Below, piece by piece: positions 1-7,830 of a DNA stretch of 64,000 nucleotides. Positions within the stretch are counted from its first letter, which is position 1; each line of letters begins with the position of its first letter. The position numbers and the translations under genes were made by a program. The notes beneath the pieces are model-generated. The model did not search any database. It was given only the letters and a program-made list of their open reading frames with translations, and was not told the origin of the DNA. This DNA is from Sphingopyxis sp. OPL5 (GTDB lineage: Bacteria > Pseudomonadota > Alphaproteobacteria > Sphingomonadales > Sphingomonadaceae): the NCBI RefSeq assembly GCF_003797775.2, contig NZ_CP060725.1:3466001-3530000 (forward strand), in the 5' to 3' direction.

Positions 1-1210
1 GAAGGGCTATCCCGACGTGACCGGCAAGGCGCAGCCGTTCGAAATGGTGATCCCCGCGCCGGCCGGCAGCTTGTCGGCGTCAGGCGCCGACATGGGGAAG
101 TTCATGATCGCGCACCTCAACGACGGCGCCGGGCTGCTCAAGCCCGAAACCGCGAAGATGATGCACGATTATAAGGCGCCCGGCGTCGGCCCGCTCAACA
201 GCATGGCGCTCGGTTTCTACGAACAATGGGTCAACGGCCACCGCGCGATCGCGCATGGCGGCGACACCGTCTGGTTCCACTCCTATCTGTGGCTGTTCCC
301 CGATGCCGACATCGGCGTCTATATCTCGATGAACAGCCCCGGTAAGGCGGGCGACGCGGGTGCGGTGCGCAGCGCTTTGTTCCACAAATTCGCCGACCGC
401 TACCTGCCCAGCACCGAAAAGCCGGGAACGGTCGACGCAAAGACCGCCGCCGCGCACGCGCAGATGATGGTCGGAAATTATGAAAGCAGCCGCGGCAGCT
501 TCACCAATTTCATGAGCCTGTTCGGACTGCTCGGACAGGCGACGATCGGGCTGACCGAAGATGGCAAGATCACGCTGCCGGCGCTCGACGGCCTTGGCGC
601 CGGTGCGCGCGACTGGGTCGAAGTCGAGCCGTTCGTATGGCGCGACACCGGCACCGGCGAGCGGCTCGCCGCCGAGGTCAAGGACGGCCGCGTCACGCGG
701 TGGAGCGTCGATGCCGGCTCGCCGTTCATGGTGTTCGAACCCGCGCCGGCCGGTACCAACGCCGCCTGGCTCAACCCGGCGCTGATCTTCGCGCTCGGCA
801 TCGTCCTGCTCGCCGCACTGGCCTGGCCGGTGCGCGCGCTGGTCCGGCGCAGTTTCAAGGCCGACTTCGCGCTCGAGGGGAAGGCGCGCCGCGCCTACCG
901 CCTGTCGCGGCTCTTCGCCTGGCTGGTGCTCGCGGCGCTCGCGGGCTGGATCGGGCTGATCATGGCCTTCTCAGCTGATATCGGCAGCATCGGCGGACCG
1001 CTCGACTGGCTGATCCACCTGCTGCGTATCCTGACGCCGCTCGCGACCTTCGGGCTGCTGGTCACGGCGCTGTGGCATCTGGGACAGAGCATCAAAGGCA
1101 AGCGTCGCTGGACGATGAAGCTCGGCGCGGTGCTGCTCGTGCTGGCGGCGCTTCCACTGGTGTGGGTCACGCTCGCCTTCCACCTCTATGGCTTCAACAT
1201 GGTGTATTGA
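1..1210 (+). CDS. Serine hydrolase with C-terminal membrane domain, 5' end cut by window
   Basis: The reading frame is open from base 2, so the true start lies upstream. About 403 residues are visible. The first ~250 resemble the C-terminal half of a class C beta-lactamase-like (S12) hydrolase, including an HGGDT motif that matches the third active-site motif (H/K-[ST/G]-G) of the family. The SxxK and YxN motifs would lie upstream and cannot be checked. The last ~150 residues form about four hydrophobic helices ending in ...FNMVY. Its stop overlaps the start of dgcA (ATGA at 1208-1212). By context it may trim D-amino-acid peptides outside the inner membrane, which is an inference. Confidence 0.8.
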   Translation, partial: KGYPDVTGKAQPFEMVIPAPAGSLSASGADMGKFMIAHLNDGAGLLKPETAKMMHDYKAPGVGPLNSMALGFYEQWVNGHRAIAHGGDTVWFHSYLWLFPDADIGVYISMNSPGKAGDAGAVRSALFHKFADRYLPSTEKPGTVDAKTAAAHAQMMVGNYESSRGSFTNFMSLFGLLGQATIGLTEDGKITLPALDGLGAGARDWVEVEPFVWRDTGTGERLAAEVKDGRVTRWSVDAGSPFMVFEPAPAGTNAAWLNPALIFALGIVLLAALAWPVRALVRRSFKADFALEGKARRAYRLSRLFAWLVLAALAGWIGLIMAFSADIGSIGGPLDWLIHLLRILTPLATFGLLVTALWHLGQSIKGKRRWTMKLGAVLLVLAALPLVWVTLAFHLYGFNMVY

Positions 1211-2214
1211 TGGCGACGATGGGCAAGCAGAAACTGGCGCTCGACCTTCGGGTCGAGCGCTTTCCCTATCACCAGCCGTTCCGCATTTCGGGGCATGTCT
1301 TCACCGAGACCGCGCTGCTTGTCGCCGAAATTTCGGATGGCACACACAGCGGGCGCGGCGAGGGGGCGGGGGTCTATTATCTCGGCGACGACATCGACCA
1401 TATGCTGGGCGAGGCGCAGCGCGTCCGCGGGGCGATCGAGGCCGGGGTAACCCGTGAGCAATTGCAGGAGTTGCTCCCCGCAGGCGGCGCGCGCAACGCG
1501 ATCGACTGCGCCTTCTGGGAGCTCGAGGCGAAACAGGCGGGCAGAACGGTGTGGGACCTCGCCGGGCTGGCGGCGCCGCAGCCGCTGCTTTCGACGCTGA
1601 CGCTCGGTGCCGACGCGCCGAGGATGATGGCGCGCGCCGCGCTGGCGCTCGATCCGGAGGCGCCGGTCAAGGTCAAGCTGACCGGCGATCTGGGTGAGGA
1701 CATCGCGCGCGTTGAAGCGATTCGCGCCGCGCGGCCCGACGCCTGGATCGGGGTCGACGCCAACCAGGGCTATAGCATCGCGACGCTGCGCGAGTTGCTG
1801 CCGGTTCTGGTTGCGAATGGCGTCGCGCAGCTTGAACAGCCGCTTGCGCGCGGGCGTGAAGCCGATCTCGACGGATTGAAGCGGCCGCTGCCTTTCGTCG
1901 CCGACGAGAGCGCGGTGACGCTCGCCGATACCGCGTCGCTCGTCGGCCGCTTCGATGTGGTGAACATCAAGCTCGATAAATGCGGCGGGCTGACCGAGGG
2001 GCTGGCGATCGCGCGGCAGGCAAAGCTTCTCGGGCTCGACGTGATGGTCGGCAATATGATGGGCAGCAGCCTGTCGATGGCGCCGTCGTTCGTATTGGGG
2101 CAACTGTGCGACATCGTCGATCTCGACGGCCCGACCTTCCTCGCGACCGATCGCGATCCGGGGGTGCGTTACGCGGGCGGGCGGATCCATTGTCCGGAAG
2201 AAATTTGGGGTTAG
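1210..2214 (+). CDS. dgcA: N-acetyl-D-Glu racemase DgcA (enolase superfamily; dipeptide-epimerase-like)
   Basis: This 334-residue protein belongs to the enolase-superfamily dipeptide epimerase/MLE branch. A KVK motif (about K154/K156) supplies one acid-base lysine. Metal ligands sit in VDANQGY (about D183), LEQPL (about E209) and ADES (about D232). The opposite lysine lies in NIKLDKCGG (about K254). The ATG at 1210 overlaps the upstream stop, so it is preferred over in-frame starts inside the previous gene. In marine Proteobacteria DgcA racemises N-acetyl-D-Glu made by DgcN, and a dgcN-like gene lies 3.4 kb downstream in the same run. An L-Ala-D/L-Glu epimerase role is the main alternative. 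Confidence 0.8.
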   Translation: MATMGKQKLALDLRVERFPYHQPFRISGHVFTETALLVAEISDGTHSGRGEGAGVYYLGDDIDHMLGEAQRVRGAIEAGVTREQLQELLPAGGARNAIDCAFWELEAKQAGRTVWDLAGLAAPQPLLSTLTLGADAPRMMARAALALDPEAPVKVKLTGDLGEDIARVEAIRAARPDAWIGVDANQGYSIATLRELLPVLVANGVAQLEQPLARGREADLDGLKRPLPFVADESAVTLADTASLVGRFDVVNIKLDKCGGLTEGLAIARQAKLLGLDVMVGNMMGSSLSMAPSFVLGQLCDIVDLDGPTFLATDRDPGVRYAGGRIHCPEEIWG

Positions 2215-2237
2215 AAGGTGAGGATGTCCTATTTGGG

Positions 2238-2265
2238 TTGACAATTCTCTGATTAGGACAATAGT
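2238..2265 (+). promoter_or_regulatory. Candidate sigma70-type promoter inside the D-Glu peptide cluster
   Basis: A perfect TTGACA (2238-2243) is followed after 16 nt by AATAGT (2260-2265), four of six matches to TATAAT. It lies in the only sizeable gap (86 nt) of the cluster and is much more AT-rich than its surroundings. GTCCTA (2226-2231) and TAGGAC (2254-2259) form an inverted pair around the -35 box, a possible operator. A promoter here would drive the M19, TonB receptor, dgcN and transporter genes separately from dgcA. Confidence 0.45.
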
Positions 2266-2300
2266 CTTGAAATTGTAAACTTCGTGAGTTGGAGGGTGGA

Positions 2301-3443
2301 ATGAAGACGTCATTCCCGCTGACGCGCCGCGCACTCGTCGCCGGCGCGGTCGGCACCGCTTTGTCCGCGCCGATGATCGGCCGGAGCGCGTTCGCCTTCG
2401 CCGCCGCGCCGGGGCGCAGCTATTCGCGCCGCGCCGTCGATCTGGTCGCGTCGTCGCTCGTCATCGACATGCTCGCGCCGCTCAAGATCACCATGTCGCC
2501 CGATTATGTCGCGCATCGGCTGACCGACGCCGAAGCCGCCGAGTTCCGGGCGAGCGGCATCACCGGTTTCCACAACGCCTATGGCCTCGGCGGCCCCGAC
2601 GCCCGCGCGCAGGGGCTGGAGTTCCTCGCCGGCTGGCAGGGCTTTGCCGGGCGCAACAGCCATGTCTTCACCCTCGTCGACACCGTGGACGACCTCGACC
2701 GTGCTAAGGTTGACCGGAAATGCGCCGTCGTCATGGGCATCCAGAACGCCGAGCAGTTCGAAAAGATCGAGGACGTCGCGACCTTCCGCCGCCTCGGTCT
2801 GCGCTGCGCGCAGCTTACCTATAACAGCCAGAACATGATCGGGTCGGGCAGCACCGAGCGCGTCGATGGCGGGGTCAGCGACTATGGTGCCGCGATCATC
2901 GCCGAGATGGAAAAGACGAAGATGCTGATCGACGTCTCGCATTGCGGCGACAAGACGACGCTCGACGCGATCGACATCGCCAAGGGGCCGATCGCGATCA
3001 CCCACAGCAACGCCCGCGCGCTGGTCGACCATCCGCGCGTCAAGACCGATGCCGCGATCAAGGCGCTCGCCGCGAAGGGCGGGGTGATGGGCATCACCGG
3101 GGTGCGGATGTTCGTGCGGTTGACCGACCCGACCAACGTCGGGCATATGGCCGACCATATCGACCATGTCGCGAAGCTGACCGGCATCGAGCATGTCGGT
3201 ATCGGCTCGGACGCCGATCTCAACGGCTATGACGACATGAAGCCGGACGAATATGCGCTGCTCAAGCAGGGCTACAAGGCGAGCTACGGCTTTCGCGACA
3301 AGATCGACATCGACGGCTTCGACCATCCGCTCAAGGTCTTCGACCTGACCGAGGAACTGATCCGCCGGGGCTATTCCAACGAAAACATCACCGCGGTGCT
3401 GGGGGGCAATTTCCGCCGCCTGCTCGCGCAAGTCTGGGGGTAA
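2301..3443 (+). CDS. Tat-exported M19 (membrane dipeptidase) family protein with altered metal site
   Basis: This 380-residue protein begins with a Tat-like signal (LTRRALVAGAVG). ATG 2301 is chosen over TTG 2289 because GGAGGG (2291-2296) is correctly spaced for it. The M19 fold is recognisable from LIDVSHCGDKTT, AITHSNARAL and VGIGSDADLNG, which carry the usual two histidines and the aspartate. The N-terminal HxD found in active M19 enzymes is replaced (VIDMLAP), and the bridging Glu appears to be Gln (GIQNAEQF). It may be a variant hydrolase with different metal use or a binding protein. The TonB receptor gene follows after 4 nt. Confidence 0.8.
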   Translation: MKTSFPLTRRALVAGAVGTALSAPMIGRSAFAFAAAPGRSYSRRAVDLVASSLVIDMLAPLKITMSPDYVAHRLTDAEAAEFRASGITGFHNAYGLGGPDARAQGLEFLAGWQGFAGRNSHVFTLVDTVDDLDRAKVDRKCAVVMGIQNAEQFEKIEDVATFRRLGLRCAQLTYNSQNMIGSGSTERVDGGVSDYGAAIIAEMEKTKMLIDVSHCGDKTTLDAIDIAKGPIAITHSNARALVDHPRVKTDAAIKALAAKGGVMGITGVRMFVRLTDPTNVGHMADHIDHVAKLTGIEHVGIGSDADLNGYDDMKPDEYALLKQGYKASYGFRDKIDIDGFDHPLKVFDLTEELIRRGYSNENITAVLGGNFRRLLAQVWG

Positions 3444-3447
3444 GACG

Positions 3448-5634
3448 ATGAAACAGGGTCTCTTTATCGCAGGAAGTATGGCCGCACTGATGGCCGCGAT
3501 GCCGGCAGCGGCGCAGGAAGCCGGCGCCGTGGAAGCGGCGGGCGAAATCGTCGTCACCGCACAGAAGCGCGTCCAGAATGTCCAGGACGTGCCGATCTCG
3601 ATCAGCGTCGTCGATGGCGAGGCGCTGCAGGAACAGGGTGCGGCGTCGCTCGTCGATTATGCGGGCTTCGTTCCCGGCATGCAGGTGTCGAACAGTGGCA
3701 CGCCGGGCCAGACCACGATCACGCTGCGCGGGGTCGCACCGCTGAACTCGGCGCAGACGGTTGGCATCTATCTTGACGAGGCGCCGGTCGGATCGAGCGC
3801 GATCTACAACCGCGCGGGGGCGTTCACCATCGACCTCATGCCCTATGACCTCCAGCGTATCGAAGTGCTCAAGGGGCCGCAGGGTACGCTCTATGGCGCC
3901 AGCTCTATCGGCGGGCTGGTCAAATATGTCACCGTCCAGCCCGACACCAGCGCGTTCAAGGTGCGCGCCGGGGTCGAGGGTTTCGCGATCAAGGGCGGCG
4001 ACGGACTCGGCTGGGGCGCGCAGGCGATGGTCAATGTCCCGATCGTCACCGACCGGCTCGCGATGTCGGCGAGCTTCGCCTGGCGCAAGACGCCGGGCTG
4101 GGTCGACAGCGTCAACAATGCCGCGCTCAAGGATCAGAACGACTATGAACAGCGCGGCGGCCGCGTCGCGCTATTGTGGCAACCGACTCCTGAATTCAGC
4201 GTCAAGCTCGCGGGCATCTGGCAGTCGCTCGATTCGGACGGCAACGGCCTTTACGCTGCCGACCTCGCCGGCAACCGGCTCGGCGACGGGCGTTCGTTCA
4301 ACAATTATGTTCCCGAATCCTACGACATCGACCTCGACTATTATTCGGCCACGCTCGACTATGATTTCGGCGCCGCGTCGCTGACCTCGGCGACCACCTA
4401 CAGCAAGACGCAGAGCCGGCAGGTCCAGGATGCGAGCTATGCCTTTGGCGTGCTGTTCCCGCTGCTCACCGGCGGCGCGATCGCGCCCGGCATCACGCCC
4501 TTCTACCTCGATCTCGGGCTGGAAAAATGGACGCAGGAACTGCGTCTCGCTTCGCCGGGTGGCGGGCGCTTCGAATGGCTGATCGGCGGCTTCTTCACCG
4601 ACGAAACGACCAGCAATTCCCAGCTCGTCCGGTCGTTCGACATGGCCGGCAACCCGATCGCGCCGCTCGATCCGCTCGCCATCGTCGGCCTGCCCGCGAC
4701 GTACAAGGAATATGCCGCCTTCGCCAACGCGACCTTCCGCTTCTCCGACCAGTTCGAGATTACCGGTGGCCTGCGCTGGGCACGCAACGAACAGACCTTC
4801 CGCCAGATCAGCTCGGGCGCGATCGTGCCGCAGGCGAACGATCCGGGTGAATCGGCCGAGAATGTCTTCACTTACTCGATCAGCCCGCAATTCCACATCA
4901 ACGACGATGCGATGCTCTATGCCCGCATCGCCACCGGCTATCGCCCGGGCGGCCCGAACGTCATCGTGCCCAATGTTCCGCCGACGGTCGATGCCGACCG
5001 GATGAAGAATTACGAGCTCGGGTTGAAGGCCGATTTCGCCGACCGCCTGGTGTCGGTCGATGTCGCGCTCTTCTGGATGGACTGGACCGACATCCAGGTC
5101 GTGCGCGCCTTTGGCGGCGTGTCGGGCGGCGCGAATGGCGGCAAGGCGACGAGCAAGGGCATCGAAGGTTCGATGTTGCTGCGCCCCGCGCCGGGCCTGA
5201 CGATCACCGCGACGGGCAGCTATACCGACGCGACGCTCAGCGAGGATGTCCCCGAAATCAGCGGCGTCGACGGCGACCGCCTGCCGGCGGTGCCGAAGTT
5301 CAGCGGCGCGCTGCGCGCCGACTATGAATTCGAGCTCGGCGGCGGTACCAAGGGCAGCTTCGGTGCCGGCGTCCGCCATGCCGGAAACCGCTTTTCGCTG
5401 GTGGAGAGCGATCCGCTGACCGCGCTCGCCAAACCCTATACGTCGGTCGATCTCAATGCGTCGCTGACCTTCAGCGACCATTGGACGCTGCGCGCCTATG
5501 CGCGTAACCTGCTCGACAACAAGGGGGAGATGGCGCGATCGACGATGGCCGACGGACTCAACCGGCCCAGCTTCCTCGCCATTTCGCCGCTGCAGCCGCG
5601 GACGATCGGCGTTGCGCTCGACCTGTCCTTCTGA
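3448..5634 (+). CDS. TonB-dependent outer-membrane receptor
   Basis: The 728-residue product has a signal peptide ending near AAAQ, then a TonB-box-like segment (GEIVVTAQKR). A plug domain (ITLRGVAPLNS, RIEVLKGPQGTLYGASSIGG) covers about residues 45-170. A long beta-barrel follows and ends in the terminal aromatic LDLSF. It should import a substrate across the outer membrane using TonB energy. The substrate cannot be read from sequence; its place between an M19 family gene and dgcN suggests D-amino-acid-containing peptides or muropeptide fragments. Confidence 0.92.
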   Translation: MKQGLFIAGSMAALMAAMPAAAQEAGAVEAAGEIVVTAQKRVQNVQDVPISISVVDGEALQEQGAASLVDYAGFVPGMQVSNSGTPGQTTITLRGVAPLNSAQTVGIYLDEAPVGSSAIYNRAGAFTIDLMPYDLQRIEVLKGPQGTLYGASSIGGLVKYVTVQPDTSAFKVRAGVEGFAIKGGDGLGWGAQAMVNVPIVTDRLAMSASFAWRKTPGWVDSVNNAALKDQNDYEQRGGRVALLWQPTPEFSVKLAGIWQSLDSDGNGLYAADLAGNRLGDGRSFNNYVPESYDIDLDYYSATLDYDFGAASLTSATTYSKTQSRQVQDASYAFGVLFPLLTGGAIAPGITPFYLDLGLEKWTQELRLASPGGGRFEWLIGGFFTDETTSNSQLVRSFDMAGNPIAPLDPLAIVGLPATYKEYAAFANATFRFSDQFEITGGLRWARNEQTFRQISSGAIVPQANDPGESAENVFTYSISPQFHINDDAMLYARIATGYRPGGPNVIVPNVPPTVDADRMKNYELGLKADFADRLVSVDVALFWMDWTDIQVVRAFGGVSGGANGGKATSKGIEGSMLLRPAPGLTITATGSYTDATLSEDVPEISGVDGDRLPAVPKFSGALRADYEFELGGGTKGSFGAGVRHAGNRFSLVESDPLTALAKPYTSVDLNASLTFSDHWTLRAYARNLLDNKGEMARSTMADGLNRPSFLAISPLQPRTIGVALDLSF

Positions 5635-5653
5635 CGCGACCGGAGTGAACCAA

Positions 5654-6694
5654 ATGAACGCCCCTACCGGACGCCTGTCCGACCGATTGACCCTGCCGCA
5701 GCCCTATCTGCTGTTCCTCGGCGACACCACCGAGGCGAGCTTTGCCAAGACCGCTTTCGGACTCGCCGACTGGGCGGCGGACCGCTGCGTCGGCGAATTT
5801 TCGGCCGCCGGTTGCACCGTCACCACCGGCCTGCCGCGGCTCGACCCCGCAGCGGCCAGGGCGGCGGGCGCGCGGTCGCTGGTGATCGGGGTCGCCAACC
5901 AAGGCGGGGTGATCGGCGAAAGCTGGGTCGCGATCCTGATCGACGCGATGGAGGCGGGGCTCGACATCATCAGCGGGCTGCACGTCCGGCTGGCGAACGT
6001 GCCCGCGCTGGCCGAGGCGGCGCGGCGCACCGGGCAACGGCTGATCGACGTGCGCAGTCCGCCGTCGGACATCCCGATCGGCACCGGGCGCAAGCGGGCA
6101 GGCAAAAGGTTGCTCACCGTCGGCACCGACTGCGCGCTCGGTAAGAAATACACTGCGCTCGCGCTGCACCGCGTCTTTGTCGAGCGCGGGCTCGACGCCG
6201 ATTTCCGCGCGACCGGCCAGACCGGCATTATGATCGCGGGCGGTGGCATCCCGATGGACGCCGTGGTGTCGGACTTCGAGGCCGGGGCGGCCGAAATCCT
6301 CAGCCCCGATGCGCCCGCCGACCATTGGGACCTGATCGAGGGGCAGGGGTCGATCTTCAATCCGGCCTATGCCGCAGTGTCGCTCGGCCTGCTCCACGGC
6401 AGCCAGCCCGATGTGTTCGTCGTCTGCCACGATCCGTCGCGCACGGTGATCCTCGGCATGGAAAGCTTTGCGCTGCCGACGGTCGAGGAGGTCATCGACC
6501 TGACGATCCGGCTGGGTAGCCGCACCAATCCGGCGATCCGCTGCGGCGGGATCAGCCTCAACACCTCGAGCCTGGGGACCGATGCGGCCGAAGCCTTGAT
6601 GGCGGCCGAAAGCCGGCGGCTCGGGCTGCCGGTCGCCGATCCCATCCGTGGCGGCGCGGCTTTCGCCGCGCTCGTGGACAGCTGCCTCGCATGA
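5654..6694 (+). CDS. dgcN: DUF1611 protein, D-glutamate N-acetyltransferase DgcN
   Basis: The product has 346 residues and the DUF1611 layout. A Rossmann-like N-terminal part includes LVIGVANQGGVIGESWV. A P-loop-like segment, VGTDCALGKKYTALAL, starts near residue 153, and GQTGIMIAGGGIPMDAVVSDF follows. Family members called DgcN acetylate D-Glu, and DgcA then converts the product to N-acetyl-L-Glu. ATG 5654 follows the receptor stop by 19 nt and a GGAG (5642-5645). The 3' end overlaps the next gene by 4 nt. The family match is clear; the exact substrate is carried over from studied homologues. Confidence 0.8.
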   Translation: MNAPTGRLSDRLTLPQPYLLFLGDTTEASFAKTAFGLADWAADRCVGEFSAAGCTVTTGLPRLDPAAARAAGARSLVIGVANQGGVIGESWVAILIDAMEAGLDIISGLHVRLANVPALAEAARRTGQRLIDVRSPPSDIPIGTGRKRAGKRLLTVGTDCALGKKYTALALHRVFVERGLDADFRATGQTGIMIAGGGIPMDAVVSDFEAGAAEILSPDAPADHWDLIEGQGSIFNPAYAAVSLGLLHGSQPDVFVVCHDPSRTVILGMESFALPTVEEVIDLTIRLGSRTNPAIRCGGISLNTSSLGTDAAEALMAAESRRLGLPVADPIRGGAAFAALVDSCLA

Positions 6695-7830
6695 GCGCCG
6701 CCGAACCAGCCGGGACGTCGAGCTGGTTCCAGCGCTTCCTGCTCCCGGGCTTCGCGCTGAAGGCGGTGATCATCGGCGGCGGTTATGCCACCGGGCGCGA
6801 GCTCGCCGAATATTTCGTGCCGGCAGGGCCGTGGGGCGGGCTCGCCGCGATGCTGCTCGCGACTTTGGTGTGGAGCCTCGTCGCGGCGGTGACCTTCGCG
6901 CTCGCGCGCAAGCTCGGCGCCTATGACTATCGCGCCTTCTTCCAGGGACTTCTCGGTCCCGGCTGGATTGCGTTCGAGATTGCCTATCTGATCTTCGTCG
7001 TGCTGATCCTCGCGGTGTTTGGCGCCGCGGCGGGGGCGATCGGCGCCGCGACCTTCGGTTGGCCCGAATGGACGGGGTCGCTGCTGCTCGGCGTGTCGAT
7101 CACAGCGGTGGTCGCATGGGGCACCGGCGTCGTCGAGCAGATGTTCAAATATGTCTCGATCCTGCTCTATACCGTCTATGGCCTGTTCTTGGTCATCGCG
7201 CTCGCCAGTTTCGGCGGGCTGATCGGGCAGGGGTTTGCCAGCGCGCCGCCGCCGTCGGGAAACTGGATGGCGGGCGGGCTCACTTATGCGAGCTATAATA
7301 TCGTCGGCGCGGTGGTGATCCTGCCGGTGCTGCGCCATTTGACCAGCCAGCGCGACGCGGTGGTCGCGGGGCTGATCGCGGGGCCGCTGTCGATGCTGCC
7401 CGCGATCCTCTTCTTCGTCGCGATGATGGCCTTCTATCCCGCGATCGGCGCAGAGACCTTGCCGTCGGATTTCCTGCTCCGCCAGATGACGGTGCCGGGG
7501 TTCCATGTGATCTTCCAGGTCATGATCTTCGCGGCGCTGCTCGAAAGCGGCGCGGGCGCGGTGCATGCGATCAACGAGCGTATCTCGGGCGCGGTCGAGA
7601 GCCGTGGGCGCGCCCCGCTGACCGCCGCCGCGCGCGCGGTGATCGGCGCGGTGATCCTCGCGGGCTGCATCTTCGTCGCGGGGCGCATCGGCCTCGTCGA
7701 CCTGATCGCCAGCGGCTACCGCTTCCTTGCCTGGCTGTTCCTCGCCGTCTTTGTCGCGCCGTTGCTGACCATCGGCGTCTGGCGCCTGCTGCGTCCTTCC
7801 CCTGTTGCCCCCATGGAGACCGTGTCATGA
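6691..7830 (+). CDS. YkvI-like multi-pass membrane transporter (COG3949 type)
   Basis: This 379-residue integral membrane protein has roughly ten hydrophobic segments. Its start, FALKAVIIGGGYATGRELAE, has the unwound-helix glycine pattern (IGGGYATGRE) seen in YkvI proteins of the APC/LeuT-fold superfamily. No enzymatic motif is visible. It overlaps dgcN by ATGA at its start and the next gene by 4 nt at its end, so it is translationally coupled to both. Given this position it is the best candidate for inner-membrane import of the D-amino acid or dipeptide released by the exported hydrolases, but no transport function is proven for close relatives that I know of. Confidence 0.75.
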   Translation: MSAAEPAGTSSWFQRFLLPGFALKAVIIGGGYATGRELAEYFVPAGPWGGLAAMLLATLVWSLVAAVTFALARKLGAYDYRAFFQGLLGPGWIAFEIAYLIFVVLILAVFGAAAGAIGAATFGWPEWTGSLLLGVSITAVVAWGTGVVEQMFKYVSILLYTVYGLFLVIALASFGGLIGQGFASAPPPSGNWMAGGLTYASYNIVGAVVILPVLRHLTSQRDAVVAGLIAGPLSMLPAILFFVAMMAFYPAIGAETLPSDFLLRQMTVPGFHVIFQVMIFAALLESGAGAVHAINERISGAVESRGRAPLTAAARAVIGAVILAGCIFVAGRIGLVDLIASGYRFLAWLFLAVFVAPLLTIGVWRLLRPSPVAPMETVS

